From: JAMXLO01 sp046732975
GTDB taxonomy: Bacteria > Pseudomonadota > Alphaproteobacteria > Acetobacterales > Acetobacteraceae
DNA length: 15,725 bases
Reading direction: 5' to 3'
Assembly: GCA_046732975.1 (NCBI GenBank)
Contig: JBKPOG010000227.1
Coordinates: 1 to 15,725 of the forward strand
Below are positions 7,443 through 15,241 of this stretch, in pieces. Position numbers and translations under genes: made by a program. Within the stretch, counting starts at the first letter, position 1. Every line of letters begins with the position of its first letter. The notes beneath the pieces were generated by a model. It saw only the letters and a program-made list of their open reading frames with translations, made no database searches and was not told where the DNA came from.

Positions 7443-7604
7443 ATAAAGCACGGCTGGATGGGCGAGGCCAGTGTCAAAGCGATACGGCTGCTTAGGCGCC
7501 ACCGCACGAAGGCGGACCAAGCGGGGCGACCATCGGTCCCGATGAGCGAGCTGTTGCCTTCGGCCGCTCCGTGCTCGCCAAGCCACCCTTGTTCGACAAT
7601 CAGA

Positions 7605-7820
7605 TCACTTGACGCGGCGGTGTCTCCGGCTGTGGGTCGCGGGCTTGACCTCGGCTTCGATGCCGGCCTTCACGTCAGACCAGGATCGCCCGGCTTCGCG
7701 GAGCTGAATCACTAAAAGGCTGAGTTTAGGGTTTTGACGCACCAGCTCCATCACCTCATGGCTGGCCTTGGTCTGGTCCGCAGCCTCCTTGCGTGGAGGA
7801 AGGAAGCGCGTCGCCTTCAT
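7605..7820 (-). CDS. Small hypothetical protein (71 residues)
   Basis: I do not recognise this ORF. It encodes a short, charged, probably cytoplasmic protein with a basic C-terminal end (THSRRHRRVK). The middle is helix-prone: KASHEVMELVRQNPKLSLLVIQL. Third codon positions are GC-rich, as in neighbouring genes, and GGAG lies nine bases before the ATG, both of which support coding. It has no signal peptide or membrane segment. It lies about 134 bases downstream of the ferredoxin gene on the same strand and about 193 bases upstream of ugd. It could be a real small gene, the remnant of a larger one, or a chance ORF. Confidence 0.4.
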   Translation of the reverse strand: MKATRFLPPRKEAADQTKASHEVMELVRQNPKLSLLVIQLREAGRSWSDVKAGIEAEVKPATHSRRHRRVK

Positions 7821-7954
7821 GCAGCCGTTCTCCGGGAGTGCATGAGACCCGGCCGATCATCTCCCTGGTGCGAACTTGGGCCGAGGCTAGGAGGGCGAAT
7901 TTGCGAGAGGAACGATGTCTCTTTCGCGCTCTGCTGCCCCTCGCCCAGCTCCAC

Positions 7955-8179
7955 CTATGGAAACAGCCGCTCGCCCGTCTCCGCGTCCTCGACGAAGATC
8001 GCGCTCACAGGGCAGTTCTCTGCTGCTTCGACGATCTCCGCCTCCGTGTTCGCTGTCGGATCCACCACCTCAGACTGGCGATTATCGTTGAGCCGGAATG
8101 TCTTCGCCGCAATCGCCTCGCACATCGCGTTGCCGACGCAGGCCTGGTGATCCACCCAGACTCTCAGCTTGCGTGCCAC
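7955..8179 (-). CDS. [3Fe-4S] ferredoxin, P450-associated type
   Basis: This is a small electron carrier of 74 residues that most likely delivers electrons to the adjacent P450. The cluster motif is C-V-G-N-A-M-C at residues 14-20, with the third ligand in ENCP (Cys56). This is the CXX?XXC(X)nCP pattern in which the usual fourth cysteine is replaced, here by Asn17, which indicates a [3Fe-4S] cluster. The start is set at GTG 8179 because AGGAG ends seven bases before it. An ATG two codons upstream (8185) has that same AGGAG only one base away, which is too close. The gene follows the P450 after about 96 bases that hold an inverted repeat. No ferredoxin reductase is in the window. Confidence 0.92.
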   Translation of the reverse strand: MARKLRVWVDHQACVGNAMCEAIAAKTFRLNDNRQSEVVDPTANTEAEIVEAAENCPVSAIFVEDAETGERLFP

Positions 8180-8189
8180 TTCCATTCTC

Positions 8190-8279
8190 CTAGAGCGTGA
8201 TGACGGAGGCGAAATCGCTTGGGATTTGCATCACGCGACCCGAAATGAGAGCGCGTCCTTCCGTGCGCATCCACTCTAG
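8190..8279. repeat. Nested inverted repeats between P450 and ferredoxin genes
   Basis: GCGTGATG at 8195-8202 pairs with CATCACGC at 8229-8236. Inside this, AAATC (8212-8216) pairs with GATTT (8223-8227). An outer pair CTAGAG (8190-8195) and CTCTAG (8274-8279) frames the whole gap and touches the P450 stop codon. On a joint P450-ferredoxin transcript this would fold as a stem. It could set mRNA stability between the two genes, or be a decayed copy of a dispersed intergenic palindrome. Confidence 0.45.
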
Positions 8280-9496
8280 TGCCAGGTGACGGGCAGCGCC
8301 TTGAGCGAGCGGAAGGTGATGCTGGGCTGATACTCAAGCTCCTCCGTCTCCGCCCGAAGGTTGGGGAAGCGCTCGGCCAGCGCCTTGAACACCTCTTGGC
8401 CTTCCACGCGCGCCAGCGTCGCGCCCAGGCAATGATGCGTGCCGGAGCCGAATGCCACGTGCTGGTTCGGATGACGGAAGATGTCGAACGTCTCCGGGTT
8501 GGGGAACGCCTCGGGATCACGATTGGCCGAAGAGATGAACCAGCGCACCCGGTCGTCCTTGCGCAGCACCTTGCCGCGCATCTCTACATCCTCGGTCGCA
8601 ATCCGCTGAATTGATATCACCGGTGAGTCGTAGCGCAGGCACTCCTCGGTAGCCTGCTTGGCCCGCCCTGCCGGATCCTCCTTCAACAGCTCCCACTGAT
8701 CGGGATGGCGAGTGAACGCCAGCGTGCCATTGCATAGCAGGTTGATCGTCGTCTCGTGTCCCGCCAGCAGCAGGAGCGAGGTGTTGACCAGCACCTGATG
8801 ACGCGTGAACACGCCTTGCTTCTCGCCCCGCGCGAGCACCGAGATAAAGTCGTCGCCGGGATCGACCTTGCGCTTGTCGACCAACGGCGACACGTACTCG
8901 ATCATGCCGCGCATCCCCTCGGTGAGAGGCTTCATGCGGTCATACTCGCCGCGGCCGATATACAGCAGCTTCTCGGCAAGCTGACGGATATAGGGGCGCT
9001 CGGCCTTGGGGACGCCCATCATCTCGGCAATCACCAGGACCGGCAGCGGCGTCGCCAGGTCACGCATGACATCCATGCTGCCCTTCTTTTCCGCCTCATC
9101 CAGCAAGTCCTTCACCGCCTCGCGCACAAACGGGCGCCAGGCTTCCATTGATTTTGGAGTGAAGTAGCTGTGCATCACCCGGCGCATCTCCAGATGCTCT
9201 GGACGGTCATGCTGAATGAACTGGTCACCCTGGTAGTTGCGCACGTAATCGTACAGTCCAAGGTCCGACTCGTCGATCGGCGGATAAGCGGGTCGCGGGT
9301 CGTTCCTGAATACCGCGGAGGAGAACAGCTCATGGTGGCGCGTCAGCCACACCAGGTCGTCGTGGCGGGTGATCACCCATAGCTCGTAGCCACGGTTCCA
9401 ATGCACCGGGTCTTCGTCGCGCAGTCGACCGTAATAGGCATAAGGGTTCGCGATCACATCCGGGGTGAACAGGTCATCCTGAATGGTGTTTAGCAT
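8276..9496 (-). CDS. Cytochrome P450 (bacterial class I, soluble)
   Basis: A 406-residue haem monooxygenase with the normal length for soluble bacterial P450s and no membrane anchor. The I-helix oxygen-activation motif AGHETT is at 245-250, and the K-helix ExxR (ECLR) is at 285-288. The haem-binding loop FGSGTHHCLG has the axial thiolate Cys356. The early motif HDRPEHLEMRRVMHSYFTP (96-114) is also typical (HxxHxxxR region). The start ATG has AGGAGG seven bases upstream, a strong ribosome-binding site. The [3Fe-4S] ferredoxin gene follows on the same strand, forming a monooxygenase-redox partner pair. The substrate cannot be read from the sequence, and I do not assign a CYP family number. Confidence 0.97.
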   Translation of the reverse strand: MLNTIQDDLFTPDVIANPYAYYGRLRDEDPVHWNRGYELWVITRHDDLVWLTRHHELFSSAVFRNDPRPAYPPIDESDLGLYDYVRNYQGDQFIQHDRPEHLEMRRVMHSYFTPKSMEAWRPFVREAVKDLLDEAEKKGSMDVMRDLATPLPVLVIAEMMGVPKAERPYIRQLAEKLLYIGRGEYDRMKPLTEGMRGMIEYVSPLVDKRKVDPGDDFISVLARGEKQGVFTRHQVLVNTSLLLLAGHETTINLLCNGTLAFTRHPDQWELLKEDPAGRAKQATEECLRYDSPVISIQRIATEDVEMRGKVLRKDDRVRWFISSANRDPEAFPNPETFDIFRHPNQHVAFGSGTHHCLGATLARVEGQEVFKALAERFPNLRAETEELEYQPSITFRSLKALPVTWH

Positions 9497-9503
9497 GATC
9501 GTT

Positions 9504-9509
9504 CCTCCT
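9504..9509 (-). promoter_or_regulatory. Ribosome-binding site of the P450 gene
   Basis: The coding strand reads AGGAGG, seven bases before the ATG at 9496. This is a near-perfect Shine-Dalgarno sequence and fixes the P450 start. Confidence 0.85.
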
Positions 9510-9614
9510 GCTGACGTATGTGCGTCGCTCGCGCTATGACTTCTTCGTCACGTCTGCTGCGGCATTCCTTCCATTGTTCTGAGCCTTTATCGGCTCTCCT
9601 GCAATGGACTTCGG

Positions 9615-9644
9615 AGGCTACTTACGAGTAGGTGCCACTGTCAA
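9615..9644 (-). promoter_or_regulatory. Possible promoter with embedded palindromic operator upstream of the P450
   Basis: On the minus strand TTGACA (9644-9639) is a perfect -35 box. An 18-base spacer leads to TAGCCT (9620-9615), a weak -10 candidate. Within the spacer lies the palindrome CTACT-CGTA-AGTAG (9618-9631), where a repressor would block RNA polymerase. The leader to the P450 start would be about 110 bases. No regulator gene is nearby, so this is a prediction only. Confidence 0.35.
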
Positions 9645-9860
9645 ACCGTCTTTGCCGGCGCGCCGCACCTTGGGTGCGCGCGGATGGAGCATCGGCTCCC
9701 GGGGCGCACTGCATGCGACCTCAACCGAGCTTTCCGCCGACCACAAGCGATCTAGGCCCGCAGAGGACCTGCCCCTGGAAGGCCCGTCGGTCGGCCGTCA
9801 CATATCTTCGAACCAGGGAGCAGCCGTCTTGGCCAAGTCCGCCATGACCGGCTCACTCAA

Positions 9861-9883
9861 TGCACTGCTCGGACTTCAGTGCA
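9861..9883 (-). terminator. Possible 3' stem-loop of the DUF4142 gene
   Basis: TGCACTG (9861-9867) and CAGTGCA (9877-9883) form a perfect 7-bp stem with a 9-base loop, about 35 bases past the DUF4142 stop. A third copy, CAGTGC, at 9892-9897 could pair in competition. There is no clear U-run, so factor-independent termination is doubtful; it may simply protect the transcript end. Confidence 0.35.
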
Positions 9884-9916
9884 ATCGCCAACAGTGCTTT
9901 GCTGCGTTCGCGCGAA

Positions 9917-10450
9917 CTATGCCTCTATCGCCCGATGCAGCTCTTCCAGTAGCGTGAGGTGCATCTGAATGGTTGTCCGCGCCAGCATAGCGATGTGGGC
10001 AACATCTGATGACATCGATGGCTGTGCTTGCAGGAAGTCGTTCTGAATACCAAGCAGCTCGTGGTGGGCTTGCAACTGAAGCGTGACATACTGAACATCA
10101 AAAGCGTGACCCGCCGGTAAGCTGCTGAGTGCCTGCAACTGAGCTGCATGCGTGCTGTCCAATTGCGCAACAGGGGGCGCCGGCGCGTCGTTCAGAACCT
10201 GCGCTATCGTAAGCTGCTCGGCTGTTTCGAATCCCGCGAACTCTTTCACCTTGACCATGGTAGCCCGCTGCGTTGCAAGCTGGCTGCTCTGCAGCGCGAG
10301 CGAGCCGACCATCAGTGTCATGGTTCGGTACTGGCCCAAATCACGGGGTATCATGTTAGCGGGAGCCTGCGCGTACGCGCGCATTGCCATCGGGGCGAAG
10401 ATAGGCAGCGCCCCAGCCGAAAAGGCGAGTAGTGCAGCACGTCGCTTCAT
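9917..10450 (-). CDS. Exported DUF4142 (ferritin-like fold) protein
   Basis: A 177-residue exported protein. The N terminus MKRRAALLAF plus a hydrophobic run ending AMRAYAQA is a signal peptide, probably cut near residue 27-29; the twin Arg could indicate Tat export. The mature part matches the DUF4142 pattern: an early helix with SSQLATQRATMVKVKEFAGFETAEQL, then FDVQYVTLQLQAHHELLGIQ, then a C-terminal helix HIAMLARTTIQMHLTLLEEL. The family is predicted to be a helical bundle of ferritin-like fold in the periplasm. Its function is not established; stress roles have been proposed. AGGAG lies six bases before the ATG. It stands alone, between the CHAT gene and the P450 gene. Confidence 0.85.
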   Translation of the reverse strand: MKRRAALLAFSAGALPIFAPMAMRAYAQAPANMIPRDLGQYRTMTLMVGSLALQSSQLATQRATMVKVKEFAGFETAEQLTIAQVLNDAPAPPVAQLDSTHAAQLQALSSLPAGHAFDVQYVTLQLQAHHELLGIQNDFLQAQPSMSSDVAHIAMLARTTIQMHLTLLEELHRAIEA

Positions 10451-10540
10451 TTACATCTCCTGCGAAAAACCACGTCGGCCCGTCCGCCGTGCGGTGTTGC
10501 AGTGACACACAAGTCGTGCCGGGGTTCACTGAGCTCGGAA

Positions 10541-10557
10541 TCATCTCTTCGAGATGA
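10541..10557. terminator. Hairpin between CHAT and DUF4142 genes
   Basis: TCATCTC-TTC-GAGATGA is a perfect 7-bp inverted repeat with a 3-base loop, about 40 bases after the CHAT stop and 90 bases before the DUF4142 start. It may end the exoprotein-CHAT transcript, although no U-run follows. Alternatively it is an operator for the DUF4142 gene. Confidence 0.4.
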
Positions 10558-10597
10558 CCGATCAGGCTAAGGAACCCTGCACTTCCGCCGACTAAGT

Positions 10598-13500
10598 TTA
10601 GCTGCCGCCGCGCACCGCGCCGGCTCCAGCGCCGCTGCGCCCCTCGCCGATCAGTGCAAACGGCGCCCAGTAGAACGGGTGCGCAAGGTTCGCTGGCAGG
10701 TCCTTCCCGGCACGGTCGATGATGCCAAGCTGTGCGGCTTGCAGAGCGCCGGCCAGCCCGCCATCCTGACCGGCAGCCAAGCGCCGCAGCGTATCGGCCA
10801 CCAGGAATGCCGAGCTCTGGTCGTTGATCGACCAGTGCGTCACCAGCAGCGAGCGGGCACCGGCGAAGAAGAAAGCGCGCGCCAGCCCCGACAGGCTTTC
10901 ACCGCCCGTGCTGCTGCCCGGGCCGCCAGTGTTGCAGGCCGACAGGATCACCGCGTTGGCATCGAGGTCGAGCCCGGTCACCTCGCCGGCGGTCAATAAT
11001 GCTCCTGTTGCATCGTGCGCGTGATTCGGAGCCGATGTGACGATGGCGGGTTCATGTTGGCAACGCAGTTCGGCCGGCAGCAAAGCGTGTGTGGCGAAGT
11101 GCAGAATCCGGTAGTTCTTCAGTGCCACATGCCGCACTGCCTCCGCAGTGAAAGCGGCGTCGAGCAATTCATCGGCCGGCGCACCTCCCAGCAGCGCGCG
11201 CGCCGCATCGAGTTCACGCTTGGCGAAAGGCAACGTCGGCAATGCGGCAAACAGACGCGCACTCTCCGCGCAGGCGGTGCCAGGAAACGTCGCCTGTGCC
11301 TGCGCGAGCGTGACCGGATGGAAGCCACCAAAGCCAAACCACGGCTGTGGCGCACGCGACGTGCCCGCCTTACGGAGCGCCAGGAAGTTCGCCGGCGAAG
11401 GAACGTGGGCGACGGTCATCTGCCGGATCAGCCAAGGCGCATCCGCCAAATCGTTCGGGCTCGCCGGTGCGGTCAGCAGTAGCGAGAACGGCACGGACAG
11501 CAGAGCACCGGACGGCGCCACCACCAACGCCTTTACGCCGGCAAGCCTTGCGGTCACCGGGCCTAGTATCGCGTCGTGGAGCGCCTGCGCCGACGACGTG
11601 TCGAATGCCGGCAGGGCTTCAGTCTGCGTTTCGATGCTCGCCCTCAAGCGCTTGACCAGGGCGGTGACGGAGGCTGCATCGCCCTTGATCGGCGCCGCGT
11701 CGATTGCATCCTTCCGTAGCAGGAAAATCCAGCCACCATGAGCTGTCAGGGTGACGGCGGCGAGTGCTTCAGAGGGGCCAAGCGCCGAGAGCACATCGCG
11801 CGCCGGTACCACCTGCTGGACCAGTTGCCCGTAATTCGGTGCGGCCGTCTGCAATGCAGCATCAGCGTCGGCCAAATTGGACTGCGCATCCGTGATCTGC
11901 CCGTCCACATCGGCCAAATTCGCCAAAGGACCTAGCGGCATGGCGTCGGGTGGCGCGTTGCCCGCCAGCGCGTCGCGCTGCCGATACAGGTCGGCAAGCT
12001 TGTCCTCGGCATCCTGGCGACGGCGAATCGCCTCTGCCACTTTCGGATCGCGCGCATTCGCCGCCAATCGGACTGCCGCCTCGCCGATTTCGCGGCTGGT
12101 GATGCTATCCTGCGCCAGTTCTGCCATCTCGAACATCTCCGCCAGAAGCGCCTGACGCTCCGCGCTCCGGCGGTCTGCTTCGGTTGCGTATGTTGCGAGG
12201 CAGGGCTCCAGCAAAGCCGGATCAGTGCCAGCATGCAGGTCGCGCAGCAGCCTGGCCCCAAGCCTGCACAGCGTGAGCACGCGCGCGGCGTCAGCCCGTT
12301 GCGCCGCCACGCGGGCTTGCAACAGCGCCGTCACCGCCACCGGGCGGGTCTGCGGCACGATTTGGGTGAAGTTCTGCCGCGACAACGACAGCCCCGCGTC
12401 AGCCAGGCCCTGGTCGCCGCGCGCCTCATCGGTGGTCGCCGATGTGCGCGTCAGGCGTGCTGCGACCAACGGCACCGCGATTTGATTGGCATGGGCGAGC
12501 GATAGTGCCGATGCGATGGTCGCCTCGCTGTCGGACACCCGCCCCAGCCGGCGCAGCACGATGGCGCGATACCGGCGCACTTCGATCAGTCCCAGCAGCG
12601 CCGACTGGGCCGTGGGATCGGTCATCAGCCGTTCGCTCGGCAGCGGGGGAAGGTCGCCTGACGAAGCGAGCTGCACGCGCGCAGAGGCTGGCGTGGGCTG
12701 CATCGCTTCGGGCGGCAGGAGCGAGGTATATGCACGCTCCGCCTGGGCGAGCAGGGACAACGCCTGCTCGTCGTGTCCCTGGTTGAGCATATTGAGCGCC
12801 CGATAATGATACAGTCGGGCGACCGCCGCCTTGTCGCTGGCGCGCGGCGCAAGCGCATCGGCCTGACGGAACAGCGCGTCGGCTTCGGCGAAGCGCCCTT
12901 GGTCGGAGACCTGCAGCGCGAGATGCATCAGCGGCGTGACGGTGTCCGGATCATTGCGGCCGAGCACCTTCTGCTGCAGGGCAAGCGCGGCACGGTACGC
13001 CGTTTCAGCCGCCGCGAAGTCTTCGGCCAGGTTGGCGCGCGCGCCAAGTGACATCAGCCGTTGATACTCGCCGACATCACCGGCGCTGAATGCGTGGGCA
13101 GCGAGTTGCGATGCGATCAGCCGATCGGCAGCGGATGGCGGCAGCGTCGCGCTCGGCGCGTTGATCCGTCCGGACAGCACGCCGATCGCACGTTCCATCA
13201 CATCGAGCGTCGGAAGAATGCCGTCGGCCTGGTAGAGCCTGTTGTCGGAACCGGCAACCAGCGCGACCTGCGGCCAGCCTCCGATACGACGCCGGCAATG
13301 CATCAGTGCCGCCGGCATATCGCCGAGGATCGAGGTGGCGGTCGGTGCATCGCAGATCAAGCGCAGGTCGAGGGTATCGCGCCACGGACCTGACGTTGCG
13401 GTCTGCATGGCAGTCGCCGCGCCGCTTGCAGTGCGAATGCGAGCCGCCGGCTGTTCCCACGAGCCGCAGAACACCGCGACGGTGCCGGGTGCCTCGCCCG

Positions 13501-13654
13501 GCAGCTGATTGCACGTCTCGCCGCTGGCGTTGTTGCCAAGGCTGACGGCGTCGCCGCTGTGTGCGCCGGCACCGCCGACGTATTCGGATGGGCGTGGCTG
13601 CGCGCATCCGGCGAGCAGCGAGATGATTGCTAGCGGGGCAAGCCAGGTGCGCAT
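10598..13654 (-). CDS. TPR-CHAT domain lipoprotein, caspase-like protease candidate
   Basis: A 1018-residue protein. The N terminus LAPLAIISLLAGC is a lipoprotein signal with lipidated Cys17; the next residue is Ala, not Asp, so outer-membrane sorting is expected. Residues 40-165 form an unrecognised N-terminal domain with four Cys (48, 63, 101, 120) that could form disulfides. Tetratricopeptide-like helices run from about 200 to 310 (for example EDFAAAETAYRAALALQQKV and GRFAEADALFRQA) and continue more loosely toward 500. The C-terminal CHAT domain (about 690-1005) contains GALLSVPFSLLL, HFATHALL with candidate catalytic His856, LSACNTGG with candidate Cys907, and the ending HPFYWAPFALIG. 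CHAT domains belong to the caspase-like peptidase clan. The start lies 18 bases after the exoprotein stop, so one operon is likely. Protease activity and its target are inferred. Confidence 0.93.
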   Translation of the reverse strand: MRTWLAPLAIISLLAGCAQPRPSEYVGGAGAHSGDAVSLGNNASGETCNQLPGEAPGTVAVFCGSWEQPAARIRTASGAATAMQTATSGPWRDTLDLRLICDAPTATSILGDMPAALMHCRRRIGGWPQVALVAGSDNRLYQADGILPTLDVMERAIGVLSGRINAPSATLPPSAADRLIASQLAAHAFSAGDVGEYQRLMSLGARANLAEDFAAAETAYRAALALQQKVLGRNDPDTVTPLMHLALQVSDQGRFAEADALFRQADALAPRASDKAAVARLYHYRALNMLNQGHDEQALSLLAQAERAYTSLLPPEAMQPTPASARVQLASSGDLPPLPSERLMTDPTAQSALLGLIEVRRYRAIVLRRLGRVSDSEATIASALSLAHANQIAVPLVAARLTRTSATTDEARGDQGLADAGLSLSRQNFTQIVPQTRPVAVTALLQARVAAQRADAARVLTLCRLGARLLRDLHAGTDPALLEPCLATYATEADRRSAERQALLAEMFEMAELAQDSITSREIGEAAVRLAANARDPKVAEAIRRRQDAEDKLADLYRQRDALAGNAPPDAMPLGPLANLADVDGQITDAQSNLADADAALQTAAPNYGQLVQQVVPARDVLSALGPSEALAAVTLTAHGGWIFLLRKDAIDAAPIKGDAASVTALVKRLRASIETQTEALPAFDTSSAQALHDAILGPVTARLAGVKALVVAPSGALLSVPFSLLLTAPASPNDLADAPWLIRQMTVAHVPSPANFLALRKAGTSRAPQPWFGFGGFHPVTLAQAQATFPGTACAESARLFAALPTLPFAKRELDAARALLGGAPADELLDAAFTAEAVRHVALKNYRILHFATHALLPAELRCQHEPAIVTSAPNHAHDATGALLTAGEVTGLDLDANAVILSACNTGGPGSSTGGESLSGLARAFFFAGARSLLVTHWSINDQSSAFLVADTLRRLAAGQDGGLAGALQAAQLGIIDRAGKDLPANLAHPFYWAPFALIGEGRSGAGAGAVRGGS

Positions 13655-13672
13655 CGTCGCGTACTCGCTTGG

Positions 13673-15241
13673 TTAGTAATCGAGGTAGGTGATGTTCGGC
13701 GGCACGACATCGGTGTCCGTCAGTTGCGGCGGCTGCGAGCGCAGCAGCGGTATGGCGACAAGCACGAGGTGCGGCAAAGCCACCAGGTCCGGCGGCGACC
13801 CTGGCAGGAACGGGTAGATGCCGCCGAGAGCAGAGGTGATCTCGCTGTCCGTCAAGCGTCTTCGCGGCGGCGGCGGTGGTGGTGGACTCGGTTGGCACAC
13901 CGGGGCGGCAATGATGCAGCCATTGAACAGGTAGTTCGCGTTCACGGCGGGCTGGATATTGCCCGCTGCGGCAGCCGGGCCACCGGTGATGCCGGCGATC
14001 GTGCCAGATAGGTTGGTGCCGCCGGGCGCGGTATAGGTGACATCTAGTGCGCCGACGAACACGTTGCCTGTCGCGAAACCGGTGCTCAGGTCGAGTGTCA
14101 GAGATGTGCCGGTGGCCTGCAGGCCGAGTGCCGGATCGAACTGCTGGGTCCCGGTGCCGGCAATCCGTAATGTGGATCCGCTGCCTCCCTGCCCCAACAC
14201 TGCGCTGCTGCCGATTTGGGCGAAGTCGGCAGATTGCAGCAGTGCGTTTTGAGTGATGACAGTCGCACCGCTGCTCAACGATATCTGGTGACCCGGAACA
14301 TTGATGACGATGTTGGCGGCGTTCAGCGTGCCCGATATCGCAAGGTCAATAGTGTTGTTCAGTGCAAGTTCTGCGCTGGAGAAATTGCCCAGCACGCCAA
14401 CTCGATTAGGGCCGGTCAGAGTTGCGGCGAAGGCTGCGCTGCCGCTCAGGGCCGCGGCGACCAGCGTGCCGGTTTCATTGATGGCGCCCGCAGCCGTCAG
14501 ATTGACTGCATTTGCAGCGGTGACACTGCCGGCAATGTCTAAGTCGCCTGCCCGCGCGTTCAACCCCACTGCGCTCGTCGCACCTGAGTCACGCACAGGC
14601 CCGGTCACCGTCAGCGTTTGGGCGTTCGTCAGCGCGAAGCCGGCGCCGGTGTTAAATGCTCCCAGATTTCCAATCAGATTGGCTGGCTGGGTGATATTGG
14701 CCGAGGTGCCTGCACTCCCAGTCAGATTGCCGACTGTCAGCCCGCCCGCCGTCTGCAAGATGGGGCCGGTGGAATCCAGCCTAAGTGTTGCGGCAATCGG
14801 ATTGAGGTTCGCCGCAGCATCAAGAGTAATGGAGTTCGCTCGGGTGGCCGGTGCAGTGGAGCCCGCCGGTACATCGGTGAAGCCGCCCACCGCCAGCGTG
14901 CCGCTGCCGGTATGGATGATCGACAGCAGGTCAGAGTTGATGTTCTGGCCGCTGGAGCCGAGCAGACTGGACTGAATGGCAGAGAAAGGGGACAACTCGA
15001 CTGTACCGGCGTTCGCGGTGACCGAAGTGGTGGGGTTGCCGACGATGTAGTTGTCAGCGACTAAGCTGACTCGGCCGCCGGGTGCGGACGTGAGAATAGC
15101 GGGACCACCGATCGGGGCAGCAGCGCCGACAGCCCTTGGCGTGCCAAGGACAAGGGTGTCGCCAGACGCGGCGACCTCGAAGAAGAGGTTGTTGCCGCTG
15201 AAGGTGCCGGTCAGCACCAGCGCCGGATCATCGACGAACAC
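13673..15241 (-). CDS. Filamentous-haemagglutinin-like repetitive exoprotein, C-terminal part (frameshifted gene)
   Basis: This is the 3' piece (522 residues from the first GTG) of a large secreted beta-repeat protein. It is rich in Gly, Ala, Thr, Asn, Leu and Val with almost no Cys or Lys, as in two-partner-secretion adhesins and other beta-helical exoproteins. Repeats are evident: NLTGSAGTSANITQPANLIG followed by NLGAF and LTVTGPV, and again TLTGPNRVGVLGNF followed by LAISGTL. Near the end are seven consecutive Pro codons (13865-13885), an Arg patch, and a hydrophobic Pro-rich tail of about 60 residues ending NITYLDY. The GTG at 15241 is not a true start: the frame is continued by the upstream ORF with one base missing. 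The CHAT lipoprotein gene follows after 18 bases. The secretion domain and any TpsB partner lie beyond the window, so the secretion route is inferred. Confidence 0.82.
   Translation of the reverse strand: MFVDDPALVLTGTFSGNNLFFEVAASGDTLVLGTPRAVGAAAPIGGPAILTSAPGGRVSLVADNYIVGNPTTSVTANAGTVELSPFSAIQSSLLGSSGQNINSDLLSIIHTGSGTLAVGGFTDVPAGSTAPATRANSITLDAAANLNPIAATLRLDSTGPILQTAGGLTVGNLTGSAGTSANITQPANLIGNLGAFNTGAGFALTNAQTLTVTGPVRDSGATSAVGLNARAGDLDIAGSVTAANAVNLTAAGAINETGTLVAAALSGSAAFAATLTGPNRVGVLGNFSSAELALNNTIDLAISGTLNAANIVINVPGHQISLSSGATVITQNALLQSADFAQIGSSAVLGQGGSGSTLRIAGTGTQQFDPALGLQATGTSLTLDLSTGFATGNVFVGALDVTYTAPGGTNLSGTIAGITGGPAAAAGNIQPAVNANYLFNGCIIAAPVCQPSPPPPPPPRRRLTDSEITSALGGIYPFLPGSPPDLVALPHLVLVAIPLLRSQPPQLTDTDVVPPNITYLDY

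Larger units (their letters stand above)
9497..9916. other. Intergenic region between P450 and DUF4142 genes
   Basis: These 420 bases hold no convincing gene. A plus-strand ORF at 9604-9957 has no recognisable features and runs into the 3' end of the DUF4142 gene. The stretch contains the P450 ribosome-binding site, the possible promoter and operator near 9615-9644, and inverted repeats near 9861-9897 just 3' of the DUF4142 gene. A 10-base palindrome, TTCGCGCGAA, at 9907-9916 directly abuts that gene's stop codon. Confidence 0.6.

Noticed and set aside
9604..9957. Plus-strand ORF of 117 residues in the P450-DUF4142 gap
   Set aside because: It has no motif or ribosome-binding site, and its 3' end runs antisense into the DUF4142 gene.
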